DNA of 54,638 bases from Gammaproteobacteria bacterium (GTDB lineage: Bacteria; Pseudomonadota; Gammaproteobacteria; Steroidobacterales; Steroidobacteraceae), in NCBI GenBank assembly GCA_025358295.1, contig JANYJY010000067.1, positions 1 to 54,638 on the forward strand, written 5' to 3'. Below the pieces are notes generated by a model, which saw only the letters and a program-made list of their open reading frames with translations, was not told the origin of the DNA and made no database searches. Below are positions 36,719 through 44,857 of this stretch, piece by piece; the first letter of the stretch is position 1; each line of letters begins with the position of its first letter. The translations under genes were made by a program, and so were the position numbers.

Positions 36719-37814
36719 CTATAGTCCCTGTTTCAGGCTGGCTTGCATGAATTCATCCAGCGCCCCGTCCAACACGGCCGTGGTATTGCCGATTTCGACA
36801 CCGGTGCGCAGATCCTTGATCCTCGACTGGTCCAGCACATAGCTGCGGATCTGATTTCCCCAGCTCACGTCGGACTTTGAATCCTCGAGCACCTTGGCCG
36901 CGGCGTTGCGCTTGTTGAATTCCAATTCGTAGAGTTTGGCCTTCAGCATTTTCATGGCGGTGGAGCGGTTCTTGTGCTGGCTGCGCTCGCCCTGGCATGC
37001 GACCACGATGCCGCTTGGCACGTGCGTGATGCGCACCGCGGACTCGGTTTTGTTGACGTGCTGGCCGCCGGCGCCGCTGGAGCGGTACACATCGGTGCGC
37101 AAGTCGGCCGGATTGATTTCGATGTCGATGTCATCGTCGACTTCCGGCGACACGAACACGGACGCGAATGACGTGTGGCGGCGGTTCCCCGAGTCGAAGG
37201 GCGACTTGCGCACCAAACGGTGCACGCCCGTTTCCGTGCGCAGCCAGCCGTAGGCGTAGTCGCCCGTCATGCTGATGGTCGCACCCTTGATCCCGGCCAC
37301 TTCGCCCGCGCTCTGATCGATGATTTCGGTCTTGATGCCATGCGAGTCCGCCCACTTCAGATACATGCGCAGCAACATGGCGGCCCAATCCTGCGCCTCT
37401 GTGCCGCCCGCACCCGCTTGAATGTCGAGAAACGCATTGTGCGAGTCCATCTTGCCGGGAAACATTCGCTGGAATTCGAGTTGCTCGACGTCGAGCCGCA
37501 AACGTTCGAGGTCGGCTTCGACTTCCTGCGCTGCCCCGGTATCCGACTCGGCGGCGGCGAGATCCAGAAGTTCCGCCGCGTCGCTCAAGGCGCGCGTAAG
37601 ACGATCCAAGCCGCCGACGACCTGTTCGAGCTTGGCACGATCCTTCCCTAGCTCCTGGGCGCGCTCCGGATCACTCCAAACGCCCGGCTGCTCGAGCTCG
37701 CGCTCCACTTCCTGCAGTCGCTCGCGTTTGTTGTCGTAATCAAAGATACCTCCTCAAAGAGTCGGTGCGCTCCTCGAGATCTTTGATGAATCGTTTGATT
37801 TGATTGAGTTCCAT
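36719..37814 (-). CDS. prfB: Peptide chain release factor 2 with programmed +1 frameshift
   Basis: RF2 terminates translation at UGA and UAA. The first frame (ATG 37814) codes 24 residues ending RRYL and stops at TGA 37742-37740; translation continues in the +1 frame with [10 protein letters not shown] to 36719, giving 364 residues, as in E. coli (365). The stop-codon recognition motif SPF (VRKSPFDSG) and the catalytic GGQ ([10 protein letters not shown]) are present. GAGG precedes the ATG. The frameshift makes RF2 synthesis self-limiting. Confidence 0.97.
37740..37754 (-). promoter_or_regulatory. prfB programmed +1 frameshift site
   Basis: On the minus strand AGGAGG (37754-37749) lies three bases before CTT TGA (37745-37740). 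This is the classic RF2 arrangement: an internal Shine-Dalgarno sequence, a slippery CUU and an in-frame UGA. Low RF2 favours the shift. Confidence 0.95.
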
Positions 37815-37931
37815 AGCCCTCAATCCTAGCACATCGTGCGCGGGCCATAGGCGTCCGATCCCTATGCGGGCGAGCTCGGCGTGAGGGTCGCACCCCTGGT
37901 CCTGCAACGCCTGCCACAACATTGCCGCACT

Positions 37932-39665
37932 TCAAACGCGATTTGCCATCACCCTCACATGCTGGCAGTTCAGCTGCACTCGCTCCATGCCTCGATATTC
38001 GTTCACTTCCAGGCGATAGGCGAGCTCAATGCGGGCGCCGCTTCGCAGGCTTGGATCCTCAGTGGCACCGCCGATGTACCCAAAAGCAATTGCCTCGATC
38101 GCGTCGCCGGCGCCGTTCGAACCGTCCACTGGTTGCAACATCATCTTCACGTGCTTTCCGCCGAGGATACGCAAATCGACGACGTGAAAGCCGCCGTCGA
38201 ACACGGGTTCCGGAAAGCCCTGCCCCCAAGGACCGGCGCCGCGCAGCATGCGTGCCGTATCGAGAGAAAGCTCGGCTGCTTGCAGTGCGCCGTCCGAATG
38301 AATCACTCCGGTCAGCGATTCCCGATCTGAGCGGGCGGCGATCTCGGCTGCAAAGGCGGTCTTGAACCGGCCCAAATTCTCCTCGGGCAGAGTCATGCCG
38401 GCCGCCATGGCATGACCGCCGAATTTGTCGATGAGACCCGGGTTACGCGTCGCAATGCTGTCGAGCGCATCTCGAATATTAACCCCGGAAACCGAGCGCC
38501 CGGAGCCTCGCAGCGAGCCGTCCTCGGCGCGCGCGAAGGCGATGACGGGACGATGCAGCCTATCCTTGATGCGGCCGGCGACCAGCCCCACCACGCCCTG
38601 ATGCCAGCTCTCCTCAAACAGGCACAGCCCCAGGGATTCATCCCCGTTCTCGCTGAACCGCACGGTCGCGGCGATGCCGAGCGCCTCGAGCTGCATGCGC
38701 TGTTCGATCTCCCGTCTTTCTTCGTTGAGCTTGGCGAGCAGCCCCGCCAGGCGAGCCGCCTCAGATGATTCGTCGGCGAGCAGGCACCCAATGCCGACAC
38801 TCATGTCATCGAGTCGTCCCGCGGCATTCAGGCGGGGCGCCACGGCATAGCCCAGATCCGCGGCGGTGATCTGCTCGACGCTGCGTCCGGCGCTGTCGAG
38901 CAGAGCTAGAATGCCCGGCACGCAGCGTCCGGCGCGGATGCGGCGCAACCCCTGGGCTACCAATACCCGATTATTGCGATCCAAAGGCACCACATCGGCT
39001 ACCGTGCCAAGCGCGACCAGGTCGAGCATGTCCGCGACGCGAAATTCATCTGGGGCGAGCGCTCGCGCCAGCGCCGCGATCACATAAAATGCAACACCCA
39101 CCCCCGCCAACGCGGGGCTTCCGAAACGGGCATTCGTCAGGTTTGGGTTGACGATGACTTGTGCGCGCGGCAGTACGGCGCCGGGCAAATGGTGGTCGGT
39201 CACCAATACGGGAATACCCAGGCTGCTCGCCGTCGCCACACCCGCCACGCTCGACACTCCGTTATCCACGGTCACAATCAGAGTAGGCCGGCGCGTCGCT
39301 GCCAGCGCCACGATTTCCGGGGTAAGGCCGTAGCCGAACCGAAATCGATTGGGCACAAGAAAATCCACATGGGCAAAGCGCATCGCGCGCAGGCTGCGTA
39401 CCACCAACGCCGTACTGGTGGCGCCGTCCGCGTCGAAATCACCGATGACCAATACCCGGCCGGCGGCACGATGCTCGGCCAGAAGTTGAGCAGCCGCATC
39501 GACGCCGTCGAGGGAACCCACCGGCAAAAGCCGGTCCAGCGATAAGTCCAAATCCGCATTACGACTCAGGCCGCGCGCCGCATACACGCGCTGCAATATG
39601 GGATGAACGTCGGTGCTGAAGTCCGACGGCGGTGACACACGGCGGCGGATCTCGGGCGTGCTCAC
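37932..39665 (-). CDS. recJ: Single-stranded-DNA-specific exonuclease RecJ
   Basis: RecJ degrades single-stranded DNA 5' to 3' in recombination and mismatch repair. The 577-residue product has the DHH phosphoesterase motifs DFDADGATST near residues 76-85, TVDNGVSS near 135 and VTDHHLPG near 158. A DHHA1 segment (GGHAMAAGM near 423) and a C-terminal OB-like domain follow. GTG 39665 overlaps the upstream gene stop (GTGA); the longer open frame is not conserved. prfB lies 117 bases downstream. Confidence 0.95.
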   Translation of the reverse strand: MSTPEIRRRVSPPSDFSTDVHPILQRVYAARGLSRNADLDLSLDRLLPVGSLDGVDAAAQLLAEHRAAGRVLVIGDFDADGATSTALVVRSLRAMRFAHVDFLVPNRFRFGYGLTPEIVALAATRRPTLIVTVDNGVSSVAGVATASSLGIPVLVTDHHLPGAVLPRAQVIVNPNLTNARFGSPALAGVGVAFYVIAALARALAPDEFRVADMLDLVALGTVADVVPLDRNNRVLVAQGLRRIRAGRCVPGILALLDSAGRSVEQITAADLGYAVAPRLNAAGRLDDMSVGIGCLLADESSEAARLAGLLAKLNEERREIEQRMQLEALGIAATVRFSENGDESLGLCLFEESWHQGVVGLVAGRIKDRLHRPVIAFARAEDGSLRGSGRSVSGVNIRDALDSIATRNPGLIDKFGGHAMAAGMTLPEENLGRFKTAFAAEIAARSDRESLTGVIHSDGALQAAELSLDTARMLRGAGPWGQGFPEPVFDGGFHVVDLRILGGKHVKMMLQPVDGSNGAGDAIEAIAFGYIGGATEDPSLRSGARIELAYRLEVNEYRGMERVQLNCQHVRVMANRV

Positions 39666-40579
39666 TGCAGGGACTCCCACCAGGGCCGGCGAGACCGCCA
39701 GAAACGCCAGTTCCAACGAGGTCCGACGCTGAAACATCGGTTGCCCGCTGAAATGTCGAGCCGCGCTATGCGGCCGCGGCGCAGTTCGTCGATAGAGTGT
39801 GCGAGCCAACGCGACTCAGCCTCGTGCCATTCGCGAGTACCCGGCTGCGCAGCAATCGCGATGACCGCCGGGCCCGCGCTTGCGGGCGGTTCCGTGACGG
39901 CGCCCAAGGCGCGAAACAACGGATCGTTGCCCGCGGTCCAGCCTCTGAGCGCAGGCAGCCCGTCTAGGGCGGGACCTCCGCCCCACAGCCAAAGGCCGCT
40001 CACCGCTGACGCTCCCGCCGACAGTCGAGTTCGGTTCACGGCATGATCGAATAACCACATTTCAATTTCACTCATCAGTAGCCGAACTCGCGACGCGCGC
40101 GTCGCCGCCGGCAAGTGCTCCGCAATATGCAGGCCGAGAACATCCTCCGGATCACAGGCCGCAACGATCAGCGGACCATCGAACAAACAGAAGAGCTCGG
40201 CCGAGCCCCCGACCAAGAGTTGGACCCCGGCATCGCTCCACAGGGTGTTGAAATCAAGAGCCAGTCGCTCCGCTTCGGATTCACTCAGGGTCAGGATGCC
40301 GTCGACCGGCAATCGCACAGTGCTCATCTCGGCAACATAGTGAACCGGCGTGGCCATGAACACCGTTCCGGCGGCTACGGAACCGCGGGCAGCATACAGT
40401 GCGGCCGCACCCACGGCGGGCATGGAAGTCCCAGCCGATGCCATGAGGCGAAATGCGTCGAGCCGCCAATTCAAGATGTCGTGCCGCGCGCACGCGCAGG
40501 CCAGCAGACGTTCCAGCAGTGGTGAACGTTCGCGGCCAGCAGCGCCGCGACGGGTCAATCGGATGTAATGGGTGAACAC
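39662..40579 (-). CDS. Conserved protein of unknown function translationally coupled to recJ
   Basis: The 305-residue product has no signal peptide or membrane segment. Recognisable pieces are ATPVHYVAEM near residue 76, LSESEAERLA near 98, LHIAEHLPA near 149 and GLWLWGGGPA near 195. Proteins with a GLWLWGGG segment next to recJ occur in Gamma- and Betaproteobacteria and are sometimes annotated as phosphoglycerate mutase-like; I cannot confirm an active site. The C-terminus is rich in Trp and Arg. The 4-base overlap with recJ suggests linked expression. Confidence 0.7.
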   Translation of the reverse strand: MFTHYIRLTRRGAAGRERSPLLERLLACACARHDILNWRLDAFRLMASAGTSMPAVGAAALYAARGSVAAGTVFMATPVHYVAEMSTVRLPVDGILTLSESEAERLALDFNTLWSDAGVQLLVGGSAELFCLFDGPLIVAACDPEDVLGLHIAEHLPAATRASRVRLLMSEIEMWLFDHAVNRTRLSAGASAVSGLWLWGGGPALDGLPALRGWTAGNDPLFRALGAVTEPPASAGPAVIAIAAQPGTREWHEAESRWLAHSIDELRRGRIARLDISAGNRCFSVGPRWNWRFWRSRRPWWESLQ

Positions 40580-40614
40580 GAACGCTCCGGCGCCAATTTC
40601 AGTATCTTACGCAC

Positions 40615-40983
40615 ATGCGCTTCACCCAAGACTCCGGTTCCGCCGCCCACATCATCCGTGCCTACGCAGCCGGCGAGCTGCGCATCGACGCCGAGCACTA
40701 TCGCGAGACCCTGATCCTCAGTGCCGACACAATAATGACCGTGCCCGAGGTTCGAGAAGTGAATGATTTGGCAATGTTCGATCCGTCCCGCATTCTCGCG
40801 CTCGATCCTGAACTGGTTCTGCTGGGGACAGGGCCGCGCCAAATTTTTCCGGCCGCCGCATTCCGCGCTCAATTCTTAGGCGCGGGCATCGGCTTCGAAG
40901 TCATGGATACGAGTGCGGCCTGCCGCACCTTCAATGTGCTGGTGGCAGAGCAACGCCGCGTGGTCGCGTTGCTGATGGTGTGA
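40615..40983 (+). CDS. Mth938-like domain protein (DUF498)
   Basis: The 122-residue product matches the Mth938/Xcc1710-like family: IIRAYAAGELRI near residues 13-24, YRETLILSAD near 29, LLGTGPRQIFP near 69 and MDTSAACRTFNVLVAEQRRVVALL at the C-terminus. A human relative (NDUFAF3) assists complex I assembly, but the bacterial role is not established. It is divergent from the recJ partner gene, with 35 bases between the starts. Confidence 0.88.
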   Translation: MRFTQDSGSAAHIIRAYAAGELRIDAEHYRETLILSADTIMTVPEVREVNDLAMFDPSRILALDPELVLLGTGPRQIFPAAAFRAQFLGAGIGFEVMDTSAACRTFNVLVAEQRRVVALLMV

Positions 40984-41239
40984 AAATCAAGGAATAAAAT
41001 GGCAGGGCGCTTTCAGAATTAACGTTAAATACGGTATCGAGAATTATTCTTCTTCTTCTTGATCTTATTACTTTTTTCGTCCCCAAGACCCCACGCAAGC
41101 CTGCAGCGCCCCGCAAATAGACTTTCCCGAACGGCGCACAGTAAATCACAGGGATTCCCTGGTCGCAAGCCACTACCTTATTATGCAATAACGTTAATAT
41201 ATTTATATAATTCAATTTATTACATAGACTTAAAAGAAT
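40984..41239. other. AT-rich spacer downstream of nlpD where rpoS is often found
   Basis: The 256 bases are strikingly AT-rich at both ends (41010-41075 and 41180-41245) against the GC-rich surroundings, with a GC-rich core near 41080-41160. TTAACGTTAA at 41020-41029 and TAACGTTA near 41190 are similar palindromes flanking the core. CAGGG and CCCTG near 41151-41163 form a small stem. A 94-codon minus-strand frame here has no recognisable content. Confidence 0.5.
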
Positions 41240-42076
41240 TTACTTTAATTTTGGGAGAAAGAGCAAGGGGTCAATCGGCTTGCCGTTTTGGCGTATTTCG
41301 AAATAGAGGATAGGCGTTTGATGGGGACCCTCCCCCATATGTGCGATCACTTCGCCTGAAACGACTGCTTGGCCGTCGTGAACCAGCATTTCGCGATTGT
41401 GGGCATAGGCGGACAACAACGCGTCACCGTGCTTGATGATGATCAAGTTGCCGTAGCCGCGCATGCCACTACCGGCATACACAACCCGGCCCGCGTTTGC
41501 CGCCCGTACGTCCTGCCCCAAGCGTCCCGACAAGAGTATGCCTCCACCCGGCACGGGCCGCGGCGCAGCCACACGATCAGTGGGCCAAACCCAGCGCGCG
41601 GCTCCGCCGGTGGATACGGGCGCAACCGGCGCCGGCTTCGCGCCTCCGGCGCCCGGCGCTGCCGATGCGGGACGCTCGCCCGGCGCTGGGCTGGGGGGCG
41701 CCGCGGAGAGTGATGCGATGACAGGCGTCCGCGGCTGCGGAGAGTTCGGCTGGGCCACTCCCGCCGTCTCGGGAATTGGGCGCGGCTTGCCCACCTGCGG
41801 CGCATCCTGGGGTGCGTTGCGGCGTGGGGAGTCGGGTGGCGGCACCCTGCCCGGGCCCAGCACCAGCATCTGCCCGATCGAGATGCGATAGTCGGCGCCG
41901 ATGTTGTTCCATCTCGCCAGGTCACGATAGTCGAGGTCGTGGCGCCACGCGATGCTGTACAGCGTGTCCTCGGGCCTGACCACGTAATTTTCCGGACCAT
42001 CACCGCCGCTATCGGCACATCCGGCCAGCAGCCACCAGCACATCCCCATCGCGCAAATCGAGCGCAAGGTGCGCAA
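41240..42076 (-). CDS. nlpD: NlpD-like lipoprotein (LysM and degenerate M23/LytM domains)
   Basis: The 278-residue product is a lipoprotein (lipobox LLAGC, Cys20) with a LysM domain near residues 30-75 (YVVRPEDTLYSIAWRHDLDYRDLARWNNI), a long Pro/Ala linker and a LytM domain. The LytM part has the NlpD-type GYGNLIIIKHGDALLSAYAHN. It lacks the zinc-binding residues: LYFEIR replaces LHFEIR, and the first His/Asp motif is missing. In E. coli degenerate NlpD activates amidase AmiC at the septum. It follows pcm by two bases. Confidence 0.92.
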   Translation of the reverse strand: MRTLRSICAMGMCWWLLAGCADSGGDGPENYVVRPEDTLYSIAWRHDLDYRDLARWNNIGADYRISIGQMLVLGPGRVPPPDSPRRNAPQDAPQVGKPRPIPETAGVAQPNSPQPRTPVIASLSAAPPSPAPGERPASAAPGAGGAKPAPVAPVSTGGAARWVWPTDRVAAPRPVPGGGILLSGRLGQDVRAANAGRVVYAGSGMRGYGNLIIIKHGDALLSAYAHNREMLVHDGQAVVSGEVIAHMGEGPHQTPILYFEIRQNGKPIDPLLFLPKLK

Positions 42077-42078
42077 CG

Positions 42079-42744
42079 CTATTGCTGCAATCCCGATAAA
42101 AGGGGTACGAAACTCACCGTGCCGAGCGACTGGCGTTCAATCCGCGTCTCTCCCTTGGTGTAGCGATACAAATCTTGGCGGCCTTCCGGGCCCACGGGCG
42201 CGATGAGCCGCCCGCCGACGCTCAGCTGTTCGAACAGGGCGGGCGGCACGGCATGCGGGGCCGCCGTCAATAAAATCCCATCGAAGGGCGCACGCGCAGC
42301 CCAGCCGACGCTGCCGTCATCGTGGCGAAAACTGACATTGCGGATCTTCAGCTCGCGCAAGGTCCGTCGCGCACGCCCGGAGAGGCTGGCAATACGCTCG
42401 ATGGTGTAGATCTTTTCAACCAAGGGCGCGAGCACCGCCGTCTGGTAACCGCAGCCCGTGCCTATCTCCAGGACGTTTCGGATCGCTCCGCCCTCCAACA
42501 ATGCCTCCGTCATGCGCGCCACCACATAGGGCTGCGAGATGGTTTGGCCGAACCCGATCGGCAATGCCGTGTCCTCGTAGGCGCGGGTGGCCAAAGCCTC
42601 GTCCATGAACAAGTGCCTTGGCACATTGCGAATACGGTCCAGTACGCGCGGATCGACGATGCCCTGTTCCTGCAGACGCAGCACCAGACGTTCCCGGGTG
42701 CGCGCCGAGGTCATACCGATGCCGCTGAGCCGGGGGCCCTCCAT
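42079..42744 (-). CDS. pcm: Protein-L-isoaspartate O-methyltransferase
   Basis: Pcm repairs isoaspartyl residues using SAM. The 221-residue product has ALPIGFGQTISQPYVVARM near residues 58-76, the SAM motif VLEIGTGCGYQTAVLA near 88 and LLTAAPHAVPPAL near 157. ATG 42744 lies four bases after the surE stop; ATG 42714 is a shorter alternative. surE-pcm-nlpD is a conserved order. Confidence 0.95.
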   Translation of the reverse strand: MEGPRLSGIGMTSARTRERLVLRLQEQGIVDPRVLDRIRNVPRHLFMDEALATRAYEDTALPIGFGQTISQPYVVARMTEALLEGGAIRNVLEIGTGCGYQTAVLAPLVEKIYTIERIASLSGRARRTLRELKIRNVSFRHDDGSVGWAARAPFDGILLTAAPHAVPPALFEQLSVGGRLIAPVGPEGRQDLYRYTKGETRIERQSLGTVSFVPLLSGLQQ

Positions 42745-42748
42745 ATAG

Positions 42749-43513
42749 CTACTCAAGCTTGAGCCATTTCTGCAATTCGGGCAGAGCAGCATGACGCGTC
42801 AAATCGATCTGCAACGGTGTGATGGACGCATATCCCTCGGAGACGGCATGAAAATCCGTGCCGGGCCCGGCATCCTGGCCGGAGCCTGCATTGCCCACCC
42901 AGTAGATGTTCCGGCCACGCGGGTCCTTTGCCTTCACGATCGGCTTGCTGCGATGGCGGTTGCCGAGTCGGGTGACCTTGATGCCGCGTAATTTCCCGTC
43001 GGGCAGATCCGGGACGTTGACATTAAGAATGACCGGCCCTCCTTCAGGCCCCTGAAATCGGTTTTGCACCATTCGCTGCACGAGCTGTGCGGCCACCTGC
43101 GCAGCTGCCGCAAAATTGCGCGGACTGCCCGGCTCGACGCAGAGCGAGACCGCGATGGCCGGGAGCCCGAGATGCCGGCCCTCGATGGCCGCAGCCACCG
43201 TGCCCGAGTACAAGGTGTCATCGCCGAGATTGGCGCCGTCATTGACTCCCGACACCACGATGTCGTGGTCGAAGTCGAACAGGCCTGAAACCGCAAGATG
43301 CACGCAGTCGGTCGGCGTGCCGTTGACGTAATAGGAGTCGACGTCGAAACTGGCCGCGCGTACCGGCACATCGAGGGTAAGGGAATTGCTCGCACCGCTG
43401 CGATTGCGATCGGGAGCAACGACGGTCACTGCGCCCAGCGGCCTCATGGCCGCCCCAAGCGCGGTCAAGCCCTCGGCGCGATAGCCGTCGTCATTCGAAA
43501 GAAGGATTTTCAC
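42749..43513 (-). CDS. surE: 5'/3'-nucleotidase SurE
   Basis: SurE is a metal-dependent survival phosphatase that removes phosphate from nucleoside monophosphates. The 254-residue product has LLSNDDGY at residues 4-11 (metal-binding Asp pair), RNRSGASNSLT near 37-47, YVNGTPTDCVHLA near 62 and SGVNDGANLGDDTLYSGTVAAA near 88. The length is typical. It starts the surE-pcm-nlpD run and is divergent from the Smr gene. Confidence 0.96.
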   Translation of the reverse strand: MKILLSNDDGYRAEGLTALGAAMRPLGAVTVVAPDRNRSGASNSLTLDVPVRAASFDVDSYYVNGTPTDCVHLAVSGLFDFDHDIVVSGVNDGANLGDDTLYSGTVAAAIEGRHLGLPAIAVSLCVEPGSPRNFAAAAQVAAQLVQRMVQNRFQGPEGGPVILNVNVPDLPDGKLRGIKVTRLGNRHRSKPIVKAKDPRGRNIYWVGNAGSGQDAGPGTDFHAVSEGYASITPLQIDLTRHAALPELQKWLKLE

Positions 43514-43536
43514 GAAATTTAACAGCCTGCCTCAAG

Positions 43537-43565
43537 CTGGCGGGTGTCGCCGTGCGGACTATACT
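43537..43565 (+). promoter_or_regulatory. Possible sigma-70 promoter for the Smr gene
   Basis: CTGGCG at 43537-43542 lies exactly 17 bases before TATACT at 43560-43565. The -10 is good and the -35 weak. The start codon is at 43607. The overlapping TATAGT on the opposite strand (43563-43558) could serve surE. Confidence 0.4.
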
Positions 43566-43606
43566 GTAACGCTTGAAACCCCGATAGCCGATCGAGTCGT
43601 CAATTC

Positions 43607-44200
43607 ATGGCCAAACAACGTTCCCCAAGTCGCGGCGCCGCGGACGATTTTACAGACGATGTCGGCGCATTTCGCGCCGCCGTTCGCGACGTCACGCCGT
43701 TGGCGCAGACTCCGTTGGCGGCAGGCCTCGCAAAACCCAAGCCGCGTCCGAGCCGACGCAAGTCCGCATCGTCCCCGATGGAAGATCTCGACGCGGCGAT
43801 GCCTTTGGTCGGCGGCGCTCCAGCGGATCCCGACGCCTCGACCGATGAGGCTGTGACGGTCGAAGGCGCTCTGACCTTTCAACGCGGCGGCGTACGCACC
43901 CAAGTGATGCGCCGCCTGCGGCGCGGCCTGTACCCGATCAATGCTGAATTGGATCTTCACGGGTTGAGTCAAACGGCCGCACGCATGCAGCTTGCCGAAT
44001 TCATCGCATACGGTCGCGAAAGCGGCTGTCGCTGTGTAAGAATCGTTCACGGCAAGGGTTATCGCTCAGGCGCCCGCGGTCCGGTATTGAAAACCGCCGT
44101 GAATCTTTGGTTGAGGCGGCATATGGACGTCATGGCATTCGTGTCCGCTCGCGCCATCGACGGCGGCACCGGCGCCGTGTACGTGTTGCTGCGAGCTTAA
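43607..44200 (+). CDS. Smr domain protein
   Basis: The 197-residue product has a basic, disordered N-terminal half and a C-terminal Smr domain with both signatures: ELDLHGLSQTAAR near residues 119-131 and IVHGKGYRSG near 145-154. Smr domains of the YdaL/SmrA/SmrB type nick nucleic acids; SmrB cleaves mRNA at collided ribosomes in E. coli. This protein belongs to the SmrA/SmrB size class, without a decisive assignment. A secreted-protein gene follows 12 bases downstream. Confidence 0.9.
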   Translation: MAKQRSPSRGAADDFTDDVGAFRAAVRDVTPLAQTPLAAGLAKPKPRPSRRKSASSPMEDLDAAMPLVGGAPADPDASTDEAVTVEGALTFQRGGVRTQVMRRLRRGLYPINAELDLHGLSQTAARMQLAEFIAYGRESGCRCVRIVHGKGYRSGARGPVLKTAVNLWLRRHMDVMAFVSARAIDGGTGAVYVLLRA

Positions 44201-44212
44201 TTGAGGAAATCG

Positions 44213-44770
44213 ATGAATCTGCAAACGACAAGGGCCTTATGGGCACTGATTGCCGCAGTTTTGGCCGGCTCGGCATTGGCGTTCGACCTGCCCCTCGATG
44301 CAGGAGCCGCGCGGGCTGGGGTCGCGACCTTTGACCTGTTCACAGAGAGCGAAGCTCTGACTTGGAACACCACCCGGCCCAACGAACTGAAGGATTTTAA
44401 GACTCGCGACTTGCGCGACGATAATTCCGCGCCCAATTGCAGCTCAACTCCCGACAACGACGCGGACAATCCCCAGATAAAGATCACCGCGCCGACCGTG
44501 GAGAAGCCCTTGATTGCCCCCATCGATCTCGATCTGCGTTTCGTCCCAGCGGGCGGCGCGCAAATCCGTCCTGAGACCTTGCGGATCTGCTACATGGGCT
44601 TGGTCAGCATGGACATCACCAAGCGGATCACCGATCGCGCCACGGTCTCGACACAGGGATTGCACGTCAGCGGCGCGCTGCTGCCTCAGGGACACCATCG
44701 CCTGGTGATCCTCGTTGCGGACCAGCGCGGACGTCTGGCCAGGCGTGAGGCCGTATTCAACGTGCTTTGA
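44213..44770 (+). CDS. Secreted protein of unknown function
   Basis: The 185-residue product has a Sec signal peptide (LWALIAAVLAGSALA, cut before FDLPL). The mature part has FTESEALTWNTTRPNELKDF, a Cys pair (Cys75 and Cys122), and a beta-rich C-terminal half with ICYMGLVSMDITKRI and HHRLVILVADQRGR. This suggests an Ig- or carbohydrate-binding-like sandwich, but I recognise no family. ATG 44213 is chosen because GAGGAA precedes it at good spacing; TTG 44201 is in frame. It probably shares a transcript with the Smr gene. Confidence 0.78.
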   Translation: MNLQTTRALWALIAAVLAGSALAFDLPLDAGAARAGVATFDLFTESEALTWNTTRPNELKDFKTRDLRDDNSAPNCSSTPDNDADNPQIKITAPTVEKPLIAPIDLDLRFVPAGGAQIRPETLRICYMGLVSMDITKRITDRATVSTQGLHVSGALLPQGHHRLVILVADQRGRLARREAVFNVL

Positions 44771-44811
44771 ATCGCCTCATTCGCCCCTGCCGATATTGCT
44801 GCTGACGCGCC

Positions 44812-44830
44812 CCGCAGCATGCCGCTGCGG
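44812..44830. terminator. Hairpin between convergent secreted-protein gene and truD
   Basis: CCGCAGC at 44812-44818 pairs with GCTGCGG at 44824-44830 over a five-base loop, followed by TTGCTCGCTC on the plus strand. It lies 41 bases after the secreted-protein stop and 27 bases before the truD end, so it may stop transcripts from either side. Confidence 0.45.
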
Positions 44831-44857
44831 TTGCTCGCTCGAGGCCTGCTGGGCTGA

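Noticed and set aside
40931-41215. 94-codon minus-strand frame downstream of nlpD
   Set aside because: It overlaps the Mth938-like gene in antisense, has AT-rich erratic content and no recognisable motif. It is not a remnant of rpoS as far as I can see.
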